Source of the DNA: Vandiemenella viatica
Taxonomy: Eukaryota; Arthropoda; Insecta; Orthoptera; Morabidae
Assembly: GCA_031002005.1 (NCBI GenBank)
Contig: CM061914.1
Span: forward strand, 15,672,148 to 15,736,147
DNA: 64,000 bases
Direction: 5' to 3'
Below the pieces are notes generated by a model. It searched no databases and was not told the origin of the DNA. It saw only the letters and a list, made by a program, of their open reading frames with translations. A program made the position numbers and the translations under genes. The stretch's first letter is position 1, and each line of letters opens with the position of its first letter. Positions 30,711 to 40,576 of this stretch are shown here, one piece after another.

Positions 30711-33700
30711 ATGGAATATTCTCCGTCTGCTTTAGATAATGTTACGTGTCTTTAAATAATAATTATCGTGTGTGTACCAGTGATACATAGTATTTCTTTT
30801 TTTTTTTCAGAACTGCCGGTGTTGTCGGCCGCAGATGTGGATGATTTCTTCGCAAACCTTAAGTTAATTTCCTATGTTGTTAGTTGTATTAATTTAAACT
30901 ATTCAAACTATTTTTTTCTTTCCTTCTTTGTTTCAGATCTACCGGAATTCTCATCACTACTTAGTGAATATTTAGCGAGTGGTAAGTTTCTTGAATGAAA
31001 TTGATATATTTTTGCGGTATATATTTACTCGTTTCATAATATAATTTTTTTTCTATTGTAGAATCACGAGTTATCTCAACTCCTGTGTTCGTGGTGCGTT
31101 ACGCTTTTGCTTGAGGTATGTATTTGACTGTAATTAATCTTTTTTTTTAATTTCTCGTGCGTGTGATTGATTCTACAATTTTTTTTCTATTGAAGGTCCA
31201 TCAGTGGAGAATTATTTAGTTGTAGAGCCTGAGTGCCTCAGCTAGCGGTGTTTAGTATCTGACTGGAAGTAATTTTTTTCCCTCTTGTGTTTGTGTGTTT
31301 GATACTAATTTTTTTTCTGTTGTAGGTCTGACAGTAATCTCCACTCCAGAGCTAATGGCATGCTTCAATGAATATGATTTTGCAAGTGGTAAGTGTTTTC
31401 TTGAAATGTATATATTTTTTGCTGTAGATATATTCTAGTTTGATCCTAAAACAATATTTTGTTACAGCTGTTAATGCACAGCATGCATCCTCTTCTTCTG
31501 AGCTGGCGAGGCATTTCGCTAATTGTAAGTTAAAATTTTCTTTTCTTAACTCGATTACTTTAAACTTTTTGGCTGTGCAGTAAAGCTGAATTTTTTCCAC
31601 AAACTGTCCTTAACGTGATGATGATGAACAACCATTGCGTAACCCAATCTGTCTCAGGTGAGTGTTTAAATAATTTTCTCTCTGTTGATTTTCTTTTTTT
31701 ACTTGTCTCTGATTACAGAGGTCAGTACGCAGCAAGGTTCCTCGGGAACACACAAACGGATGATGACCACCGATGATGATGGATCATCAAAGTGGATGAA
31801 AATTATAGGTAATATATTTTGTTATTTCCTTTTCATTGATGACTATCTTAGACTTGTAACCATGAATCTAAAATTTGCTGTTTTTGTTTGCAGACGGATA
31901 TATGTCGCCGCCGGACCTGGAAGCGTTGTGGGGCATACCAGCTTTTGCAATGGACATGCCGACACCCAGCACCAGCGCGAGGGCAGAGCCGATAGACGAC
32001 GAGCTGCTTGCTACACACTCACCAGCTGAAGCACTCTGGACGACAGATGAGCCTCATCCAAGTGGCTGCCCAACTCACCAGCGACCGGGTCCGGCGTTAA
32101 TGAGGGTGGGGAAAACAGGTATACCAGACGCTACGCGGCTAAAGCCAACTATCAGGGCAAGTGCTTACGGGAATAGGTTACTCCACATCATAGTTCTAAA
32201 TTCTCAAAATTTTAAAGATCCAGGCAATTTTATCAGAGCATGTTTCGACATTTATAATGACCAAATTTCCGTGATTATTCTCAATCCGTCAACACCGGCT
32301 GTAAAATACCAGGTGGAGTTGGATTGCCTTTTCAAAATTCAGAAGAACAATGTCACTAAGGTCATCTGTATTTGTTTTATGCCCAAGATGCGCGAGCTCA
32401 CATTAAGCACTTCCTTGAAAGGTTGGTATGAAGTTTTTGTGTTTCAAGATGTCATGAAGAGATACTGTGAATTCCAGGATCGGGATAGTGGTAAATGCCT
32501 CGATCAAATTAACGCCCTTGACATCCATGTAGCTAAATTCGAACCGCTGTATCGGGGCTCTTCATTTATAGCACTGCCATCTGATATCCAGGCAAAGATA
32601 GGAATTGTCAATGTTCAAAACAGTGATGAATGTTGTTTTCTTTGGACGATTCTGACTTTTCACGAACAGGAGGACAAGGACGCGTTTAGAGTCAATCATT
32701 AGGTTAAAGTACATTCCATGTACGAATTATATTTTGCAGGCATAGACTTTCCTGTAAAATTGTCGGTCATTTCTAAATTTGAGAGGCAAAATCCTAAATA
32801 TTCGATCAATATCTATGGCTTGGAACCAGAAGGTAGGAAACATAGGGTTGTAGGCCCCTCCACCATGCTGCAGTCAAACGCGGTTTCCATATTAACATAT
32901 TGTTGATTACAGAGGGTGAAGATAGTTTCACTACTGCTGGATCAAGACTTGTCGCGATTAGACAGGTCATCAATAACTAAACACTCATATGCAACACACA
33001 TTTGTGATAGATGCCCGCAGCATTTCGGGCGCGAAGATCTTTTGAGCCGTCATGAGGTTGATGGCGCACGGGTGTGCGCTGTATGAGTCGACCTACCCAG
33101 CGACGAAGACAAAACCTTAAAGTTTAAGGATTTTGTACACCAACAGGGTGTACCGTCCGTCGTTTACGCGGACTTTGAATGTTTGTTGAAGCCCTTTGAT
33201 ACGTGCAGACCCGACCCCAACGCCTCTCACTCGACAAGAGTACAGGAACACATCCCTTTTACTGCGGCATACCAGGTCGTTTGCGCATATGTCCCTCAGC
33301 TGAACCGATTCGACTCATTCTTGGGGGAAAAACCTGAGACGTGGCTGGTGGAACAACTCGTGAAACTGCACCATGACGTAGATGAGATTTACTAGGCGGT
33401 CACACCTCTTGTAAAGTCGGCTGTTGATCAGGCAAAATTTACCAGTGCCACGGTATGACACATCTGTAGTGGCGGCTTTGCACCGGGGGCCGTTAAGGTC
33501 CGCGATCATTGCCACACCACAGGTGCATTCAGAGGAGCTGCACCAATAACTGTTATTTACAGTTCAAGAATCAAAGGTACATAAGCGTCTTTTTCCATAA
33601 TTTGTCTGGGTATGATGTGCACTTCAATGTTAGGGCTTTAGTACACCTCGATGAAGATGGGATGGATGTCCTGCCCATCAACACTGAACGTTATATTTCA

Positions 33701-35549
33701 TTTTATAAAAATATTAGTCGTACATCAATCACATTGCGCGGTTCCTGGACTCGTACCGTTTCATGCAGTCCCCATTAGATAAGCTGGTTGGAGCTCTAGA
33801 GGAGCGTGACATGCACATTGCAAGTAAGCATTTCAGGGACCCCAAGAAGTTCCTACTAGTTAAGCAAAAAGGTGTCTTCCCTTACGAATACATGGATTGG
33901 ATGGAGAAGCTCAAAGAGGCCACGCTCCCTCCAAAGCCAAAATTTTTTAGTTCGCTGTCAGAGTCTGATATTTCGGTCAATGACTACGAACACGCAACAC
34001 AAGTGTGGCGGGTTTTCCAGATCAGGAATTTTGAAAAATACACAAGTCTGTATATAGGGACAGATGTATGACTACTTGCTGATCTGTTTCAAAAATTTAG
34101 GGCTGCATGTTTGGACAAGTATACCCTGGGCCCCGCCCACTATTTCACAGCTCCAGGCCTTTAGTGGCAGGCCATGTTAAAGAGAACGCGTGTCGAGCTG
34201 GATCTTCTGACATATGTTGACATGATTTTCTTTTTCGAACGTGTAATTCGTGGTGGTATTTGTCAGTGCGTCCATAGGTACGCCAAGGCAAATAACCGGT
34301 ACATGGCGGAGTACAACCACGACACGCCTGAAAATTTCATCATGTATTTTGATGTAGATAATCTGTATGGCTGGGTCATGTCAGGGTATCTACCTCTGGA
34401 GGGTTTCAATGATTATCAGCAGAGCAGATTGATAGCATAGACTTCATGAGCATATCAGCCGACTCACCTAGGGGTTTCATTTTAGAGGAAGACTTGACGA
34501 TTCCTCAGGATATACATGACTATCTAGCAGACCTACCGCCATGTTCAGACTACAAAGCCGCCCCTGGATCTACTTTCCCCAAACTGATGACTTCGCTGGA
34601 GGATAAGGTTCAGTATATTCTCCATTACTGAGTCCTCCAGCAAAGTGTAGGTTTGGGGATGTAGTTGCGCATGGTACACCGGGTAATTTCTTTCAACCAC
34701 TCACCGTGGTTGACATAATATATCTCTCTCAACACGTGTTCTCGTCAGTCAGCCAAATCAGAATTTGAGAGAGACTTTTTCAAACTTATAAACAATTCAA
34801 TTTTCGGAAAAACAATGGAGAATATTAGAAAACACCGCGACGTGAAATCTTTTACAGGTTGGCCGGGCCACCGCGGTGCCCGCAAACATGTGACTTCACC
34901 ACACTTTAAGTGTATGACAATTTTCTAGAAAGACTTTGTAGCTCTGGAGATGGCGAAAGTGCGGATACTTTTCAAGAAGCCGTGGAATGTGCATTCTCGA
35001 TCTGTCTAAACTGCGGATGTACAGATTTCACTATGAATTCGCCATTCCACAGTTTATAAGACCCAAGTTACTTTATATGGACACAGACAGTTTCAACTAT
35101 TTGGTGAACGGCTGTGATCCATATGAAGTGATGAAACGAAACAGGGAGGAATTCGATACATCTGGTTATAAACCCAACAATCGTTTTGGTATAGATCCCT
35201 ATAACGAAAAGTTAGTTGGGGTTATGAAGGATAAGGCAAATGGTTGCCTGATTGTGGAATTTGCGGGTCTTAGGTAAAAAATGTATTCATTCCGCCTAGA
35301 ATCCATTCAGACTTCAAGACAGGCTAAGGGTCTGGGACGCACCGTCACCAAGAAACTCACCATAAGAGATTAGATTGACTATTTACATGGTGCTGCAGTG
35401 AAGTATCACATCGATTTCAGTCTAATCTACATAAAATTACCACTATTGAAGTATCCAAGCTGGGTCTGTCTAAACTAGATGATAAACGCTATATTTACCC
35501 CGACGGGATTGGAACCCTAACTTGGGGGCACAAGTTTGTACCAGAGTGA
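30711..35549 (+). pseudogene. Protein-primed DNA polymerase B of Polinton B, about ten exons
   Basis: Small exons precede a long one: 30711-30741, 30811-30858, 30937-30981, 31062-31115, ~31196-31265, 31326-31388, 31468-31524, 31581-31657, 31719-31808, then 31894 onward. Nearly all junctions are phase 1. Donors of the first two introns read TT instead of GT, exon 4 ends in an in-frame TGA, and exon 8 has lost a base. The long exon holds the N-terminal domain (DRDSGKCLDQINALDIHVAK), exonuclease I (VVYADFECLLKPFD), exonuclease II (HNLSGYDVHF), motif A (MYFDVDNLYGWVMS, ~34345), motif B (NNSIFGKTMENIR, ~34795) and motif C (LYMDTDSFNY, ~35075). Many stops and frameshifts fall after 32700. Known role: replicates the linear element from a protein primer. 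Confidence 0.93.
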
Positions 35550-36086
35550 ATGAGTGTGTATAACTATTTTATAAATATATATGTGAATGAAGATTAAATA
35601 TAGCGTTTATCCCATGTATATATATTACAACGCACTGGAGGGTGGGATGGAAATATATTGTATAGTTGTGTAAAACAAGATATGTAAATAGCTGTCGATG
35701 AAGTTGTCTAATGTGACAAACATGATGTGAAAAAAAGATGATGGTCATATGTCTAATGTGGATGAAGTAGTATAATGTGGATTAGTGACAACCATGATGT
35801 GTAAATAGCTGTTGATGAAGTTGTCGACTTGTGACAAACTTGATGTGAAAAAAAAGATGATGGTCATATATCTCATGTCGCATTGTGACATAACGGTTGT
35901 AAATAGTTTTATATTTCTCTGTTTTTTTTTTTTAGTGCACTGTAATTTGGTATTAAATATCATATGATATATATTGTAAAGTTGTAAAAAAAAACTGACT
36001 AATATATGATGAACTATGTAAAGAATTGTCTCATAGCTATGGGCGAGGAGAAAAAAATACATGCCTTACTGATGTTTATTGATGAA
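35550..36086. repeat. Intergenic AT-rich spacer with ~117-bp direct repeat
   Basis: Between the converging polymerase and integrase genes. GTAAATAGCTGTCGATGAAG at about 35685 recurs as GTAAATAGCTGTTGATGAAG at about 35802. Both are followed by GATGTGAAAAAAAGATGATGGTCATAT-type sequence. Probably carries the 3' ends of both transcripts. Confidence 0.7.
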
Positions 36087-37326
36087 TCATAGTTTAAATA
36101 AATCTTTTCCATTTATCCATGTGTTATGCGATTTATCAAAACCTAACCACTTCAAGAATGCCATGTTCTTCCTTTTCCTTATTACTCGTCCAACAAGAAA
36201 TGTACTTGGATGTTTTGTTAATTGTAATTCTTGCTGGTAAAATGCTCCTGCAATATCCTTACCCTGATAATCTTTAAGTAAATAAGTTACAGGATTTGAT
36301 AATTTAACTTTTCTGATGGTAAACACTTCAGTTGACCAGTTTGGCAGATAGCCTTTGTCAAATTTTTCTTTCATCATCATCATTAGTTTTCTGCCCTTGG
36401 GCAGGTTTTCACTTGGCTGCTCTCCATGATCTTCTATCTTCTGCCTTTATCTTAAGAACCATGTAGTTGCCGTCTTCCTTGATGTTGTCTATAATTTGGT
36501 ATCTCTTTCTTCCTCTTAATCTCCTCCCACAGACTAAACCTCCCAAGGCGTCTTTTATTAGGCACTCCCCTCTCAACAAGTGTCCCATCCAGTTTTTCTT
36601 TCTCTCCTTTATTATTTGGAGAATTTTTCTACTTTCACTGACCCTGTCCAGCACTTCAGCATTGCTTATTTTATCTACCCAGCTTATCTTCTCCATCCTC
36701 CTCCACATCCACATCTTAAATGCTTCTAACCACTTTTCATCCTCTCGTCTCAGCTGGTGTAGTAGTCTTCACACGGAAGTACAATGTTGAAAGTAGAGAG
36801 TTGTCCTTTAAAATCACAGGGTTATATATTGATTGTGCTATGCCACTTGTTGTTATAATTTGAAATTAACTGAGGAAGAAGTTCAGTCCATTGATGTGAG
36901 CCACGTCTGCTGAATTCTTGCCACATTGCATTCTTAATAGTTCTGTTTAGCCGTTCAACTATTGATACTTTAAGATGGGTATATGTTGAGTAGTGATTAA
37001 TACCATAGCTAGTCATGAGTTTCTTGAACTTGGAATTGTAAAACTCTTCTCCGTTGCCAGTTTTTCGAAACATGACCTGCACTTATGATCCTTTTCATAG
37101 CATCAGCCACCACACTATCTGTCTTGTTCTTGAGAGGTAAAGCCCATGCAAACTTTGAATAAGTATCAATCACCATCAGTATATACTTGTAGCCACTATT
37201 TCTACGAGAGTATGTGATCATTTCCACAATATCATCTTGCCACAGATCATCGAGTCCTTTGATGACTATGTGACGTCTTGGGAAATTTCTTCTTGCTGGT
37301 CTATGGAGTTCTGCCACAACTTGATC
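36087..37326 (-). pseudogene. Polinton B integrase with chromodomain-like C-terminus
   Basis: The start codon near 37328 opens MDQVVAELHRPARRNFPRR, then LWQDDIVEM (first catalytic Asp) and YILMVIDTYSKFAWALPL. A 1-base deletion near 37070 is followed by TGNGEEFYNSKF, where the second catalytic Asp is replaced by Gly. VSIVERLNRTIKNAMW carries the catalytic Glu. An RTE fragment interrupts the gene at 36376-36745. Beyond it are KFDKGYLPNWSTEV and FLVGRVIRKRKNMAFLKWLG with NTWINGKDL, a chromodomain-like module typical of Polinton integrases and thought to direct insertion. Confidence 0.93.
36376..36745 (-). mobile_element. RTE LINE 3' fragment inserted in the integrase
   Basis: The minus strand encodes the RTE C-terminus: EKISWVDKISNAEVLDRV, IIKERKKNWMGHLLRG and EDRRSWRAAK. 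The 3' end is followed by a short ATGATGATGATG tail at 36374-36386. It is similar to the RTE end at 62688-62948 of this window. The integrase reads through on either side. Confidence 0.85.
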
Positions 37327-37330
37327 CATG

Positions 37331-38042
37331 TTACAATATAATGTCTCTTTTACGAAGTTCTTCAACCACTGATAAAATTTCGTTGGAGTGTGCCATACGT
37401 ACTGCAGTTGTCGATGAGGTAAGTAACTTCAATCTTTCAACCAGTTCATTCTGATCGTCCAAGTACACATATTCCTTCGTAGGGAGAAGACCAGAACCTG
37501 ACTGATTGTGAAGTTTAGAGATTATGATTTTATACTTGTTATTGTTTGGAAGGTTTCGAACTTTACCAGATGGGCTAGATTTTACTCTGTGGGAACTCGT
37601 GTTGTTTAATATTTCAGAATAGCTTTTCAAGTCCTTGGCAGTATAGTGTTTTGGGTTTTTCAAAAACAACAATTCCATTAAACCTCTTGCTCTTTCATAT
37701 TCATTACCGTCGATTAAAATTACATTTTCATCAATAGTAACAGGTGAGTCCCCAATCATGAGTTAATTATTTATCTTTCGGACACCATACACTGAATCGT
37801 AATCTCGATCACTTCGACTTAGTGAATTCAAGAAATCTTTGATCAAGAAAGGAGACTGCTGCTGCTGCGGCTGTATATATTTCGCTGAGGTAAGAAAACT
37901 CTTTCCATAGTATCTGTCACAGGTCTTAATGAATCCTTGAAAAATTTCTCCGAGTCAATCTGACCCTTCTTCAGTTCGAGTAACTTTCGTCGAATTGCAT
38001 TTCTTGCTCTTTATGATAGCACGTTTAGTTGTTGTTCCATGT
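37331..38042 (-). pseudogene. DUF8207-like Polinton protein
   Basis: The start near 38042 opens MEQQLNVLS and is stopped at once by a TAA. A Lys/Glu-rich helical stretch follows, then frameshifts. From 37759 a clean frame runs MIGDSPVTIDENVILIDGNE, RGLMELLFLKNP and SGSGLLPTKEYVYL to a stop at 37331. The IGD.PV.ID..VI.IDG pattern is one I associate with DUF8207 proteins of Polinton-like elements; the name is unverified and the function unknown. The gene ends immediately before the integrase start, so the two may be co-expressed. Confidence 0.72.
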
Positions 38043-38070
38043 TTACGCACCAAATGAAGTTTGTAGGTGT

Positions 38071-38540
38071 TCACAGTACTATTTTATATCTCATTGTTAA
38101 TGTTGCTGTAAATGGCTTTTCGGGTTGACCATTTACAATTGCTGAGAAAAAACTAGGTTCATCACCCCGCTTCACATCCTTAACCCAATTCAATCTTACC
38201 TCAACCCTGTGTGGTTTGACTATTGAGAGGATTACACCATTGATAGGGATTTCATAATAGTTTAGATCTGTCTCTAGTATATATGCGTGATCTTGAAGCA
38301 TATCCGTTACCATAGTCAATTCTGCCATCTTCAATTTTTCCATAGATTTATCAACATATCTTTTGGTAGCAGCATCATCTTCGTCGATGGTGTCAACAAC
38401 GTGTTTCAGTATTCTACCCTGACAATCCAAATTACCCTCCTTCGTAAGAAGGATGTGTTGGGTTGGGTACACCAAAACCCTCTACTTCTGTGTCGCTTTA
38501 GTTCTCCCAAACTTGTCCTTGATTGTAATGATGTCAGTAC
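38071..38540 (-). pseudogene. Fibre-like structural protein
   Basis: The main frame 38475-38071 contains ILLTKEGNLDCQGRILKHVV followed by EDDAATKRYVD. This phrase (nominal values, then an ATKRYVD helix) is typical of trimeric fibre/tail-spike proteins of viruses and of the corresponding Polinton/adintovirus gene. The N-terminal basic part (around 38540-38480, near FGRT-type sequence) is out of frame. The C-terminal half (MLQDHAYILETDL ... TATLTMRYKIVL) is beta-rich in character. Role inferred: virion surface component. Confidence 0.55.
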
Positions 38541-38554
38541 ATAGGGTGTTCAAC

Positions 38555-39242
38555 TATTTATTCTAAATGAATCAAATCAGTTGCGGTATCTTCCATTATA
38601 CATGTTGCAGTCTTTGCCAATAACCAAAAAATCCATGTTTACGATCATTCCAGCAGTACCCACATAGGTTCCTAAATTCGTTGAATGTCATGTCGGTATT
38701 GACGTGGTCGTTGTAAATGTGTTTGAGATTCATATCGACCTGTTAAAAGATTACAATCAAGTTAGCATTGTCTCTAACCAACTGTTTCGGTATCCGGCTA
38801 TATGTCTGACACAAGTAAAAAGAATCCACTGATCTGTGCCTGCCCATGCAAAAGTAATCTCGTATATTATTCTGCTTCTCACACGAAACATCGTCAAACA
38901 GAAGCACACAATTAGGTAGAGCTTCACTTGGAGGAGGTATACTTTGATTATCACTAAATATCAAATACTGAATTTCTTTAATGGGCTCTAAAACTTTCCC
39001 TAGTCACTGATACTTTTGCTGGTACAACGACTTGAAAACACGTATACATTTTCAAATCTAAGACCATTGGGGTGTTCCAGCAGCGATTGCACAAGATTGG
39101 TTTTCCAACAATTTAATGGGCCACACACTATTGCCCTTACTGTCTCAGGGAACAGAGGTCCGTTCTTCTTCCGTCTAGTATTGGTGTCGGCAACATCAAC
39201 ATTACTCACGGGTAATGTGTCTCGCTGTTTGACGAACTGCAT
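38555..39242 (-). pseudogene. FtsK/HerA-type genome-packaging ATPase
   Basis: The start codon at 39242 opens MQFVKQRDTLPVSNVDVADT. The P-loop reads VCGPLNCWKTNLVQSLL, with Trp where the family has the Gly before Lys, so Walker A is damaged. After frame breaks, a second stretch carries NCVLLFDDVSCEKQNNIRDY, the hydrophobic Walker B with Asp-Asp, then FYLCQTYSRIPKQLVRDNAN, the sensor region. A last block near 38720-38600 includes TDMTFNEFRNL. Such ATPases pump Polinton or adenovirus-like genomes into capsids. Divergently transcribed from the PLA2 gene. Confidence 0.88.
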
Positions 39243-39314
39243 ATTGACAAGGTTAGGTGGTTGCTCCGGCTATATATAGGGGCGCGAACAAGTAAAGTAT
39301 GTTAGTTGGTAACA
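39243..39314. promoter_or_regulatory. Divergent promoter between ATPase and PLA2 genes
   Basis: Only 72 bases separate the two start codons. The symmetric TATATATA at 39271-39278 could serve both directions: to the plus-strand ATG at 39315 (37 bases away) and to the minus-strand ATG at 39242 (29 bases away). Confidence 0.5.
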
Positions 39315-39926
39315 ATGCCTCCTACGAGGAAAAAGAAGGGTCATGGCTTTCTAAACAAGCTCATCGACAAGATGCCTTTTGAGGCGCATATACCTACATA
39401 CCAGTTTTGTGGCCCCGGTACTAAACTGGAAAAACGGTTGGCGCTTGGGCAGAAGGGTATCAACCCACTAGATGCAGCCTGCAGGCAACACGACATTGCT
39501 TATGCACAGGGGGCAGATAGAGCTGAAGCAGATCGGATACTCGCCCGGAGGGCTGCAGATAGGATGAAGGCTAAAGATACAAAGTTTGGTGAACGTGAAG
39601 CTTTATTCTTGGTTAAAAGGGCCATGCGTGCCAAGTAAAAGTTTGGTGGGGGTATTAAGAAAAAGAAACCGAAGAAAAAACAGAAGGGTGGTATTCTTCT
39701 ATTAATACCATTATTTGCTGGCTTGTCTGCTGCTGGTGCTTTAGCAGGCGGGATGGCTAATTTTGTCAAAGCTGTTAAAGCAACAAAAGAGGCGAATATG
39801 AAGTTGGCTGACGAGAAACGACACAACAAAACGATGGAGGCACTTGCAATGAGGGGTAAAGATTTATATTTGAAGGCATACCGGAAAGATGGGTCTGGAT
39901 TAAACAAAAGTCGGTTCAGCCGCTGA
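39315..39926 (+). pseudogene. Phospholipase A2-domain virion protein
   Basis: The start ATG at 39315 opens MPPTRKKKGHGF. PTYQFCGPGTKLEK and AACRQHDIAYAQ are the calcium-loop and His-Asp catalytic motifs of the parvovirus-type phospholipase A2 fold. Viruses use that activity to breach endosomes. A single in-frame TAA at 39636-39638 splits the gene. The same frame continues through a Lys-rich patch and GGILLLIPLFAGLSAAGALA, a hydrophobic membrane-active-like segment similar in character to minor core proteins of adenoviruses. It ends KSRFSR at 39926. Both parts lie in one frame, so the stop is the only break. Confidence 0.82.
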
Positions 39927-40261
39927 AGGACGATGACATATGTAAGCATGTAAACCGTTTGCGCATACCCTATTTTCGTGTTGGTTTCATGCGACACACA
40001 TTGTCCAAAAAAATTCGTGCACGTGAATGTGGAATTTTCAACTTGGATAGTGCTAAAATTGCTGGAACACATTGGGTTGCTTACATCAAGTACAAAGATG
40101 GTGTAGTTAAATACTTCGATAGTTTCGGTGACTTTCCTCCTCCATTGTAATTGCAGCGATACTTTGCAGGGAACAGAATACTGTACAATGTGCAGCAACA
40201 CCAAAAGTTTGGTACAAATGTTTGTGGACAATTGTGCTTAAAATTCCTGTATGAAAATGTA
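39905..40261 (+). pseudogene. Adenain-like cysteine protease
   Basis: The open frame before 40150 includes HVNRLRIPYFR, GIFNLDSA and GTHWVAYIKY (catalytic His), then KYFDSFGDFPPP (acidic residue). After an in-frame TAA at 40148-40150 comes NVCGQLCLKFLYEN with the nucleophile Cys. This matches adenovirus-type maturation proteases (His...Asp/Glu...Cys) found in every complete Polinton. No ATG precedes the first conserved block in this frame. It opens inside the end of the PLA2 gene in another frame, so the start is lost or the two were linked by frameshifting. Confidence 0.88.
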
Positions 40262-40576
40262 TGACATCAGTCTTGAACGAACTTAGGTTAGAGAAACACA
40301 TGTCTGTGACACTCTGCTTGTCAGGCAACAGTTCAGTCTTGGGCTACACTTACTTTCCACCGATAGATTTGTGCCATGTTGATTACACATTCGGTTTGGT
40401 TGACTTTCAGACTTACAATTCGATTCCCAATATCGACGAATCAAATTGTAAATTTCATTACTCGAAGAATAAAGTGATAGTCATACCCAAAGGATCTCAC
40501 GATATTGATGATTTGGCGAATTATTTGGTTCGACACACTAAAAACGACAAGCTAGTAATTAGAGCAAACAACAAAT

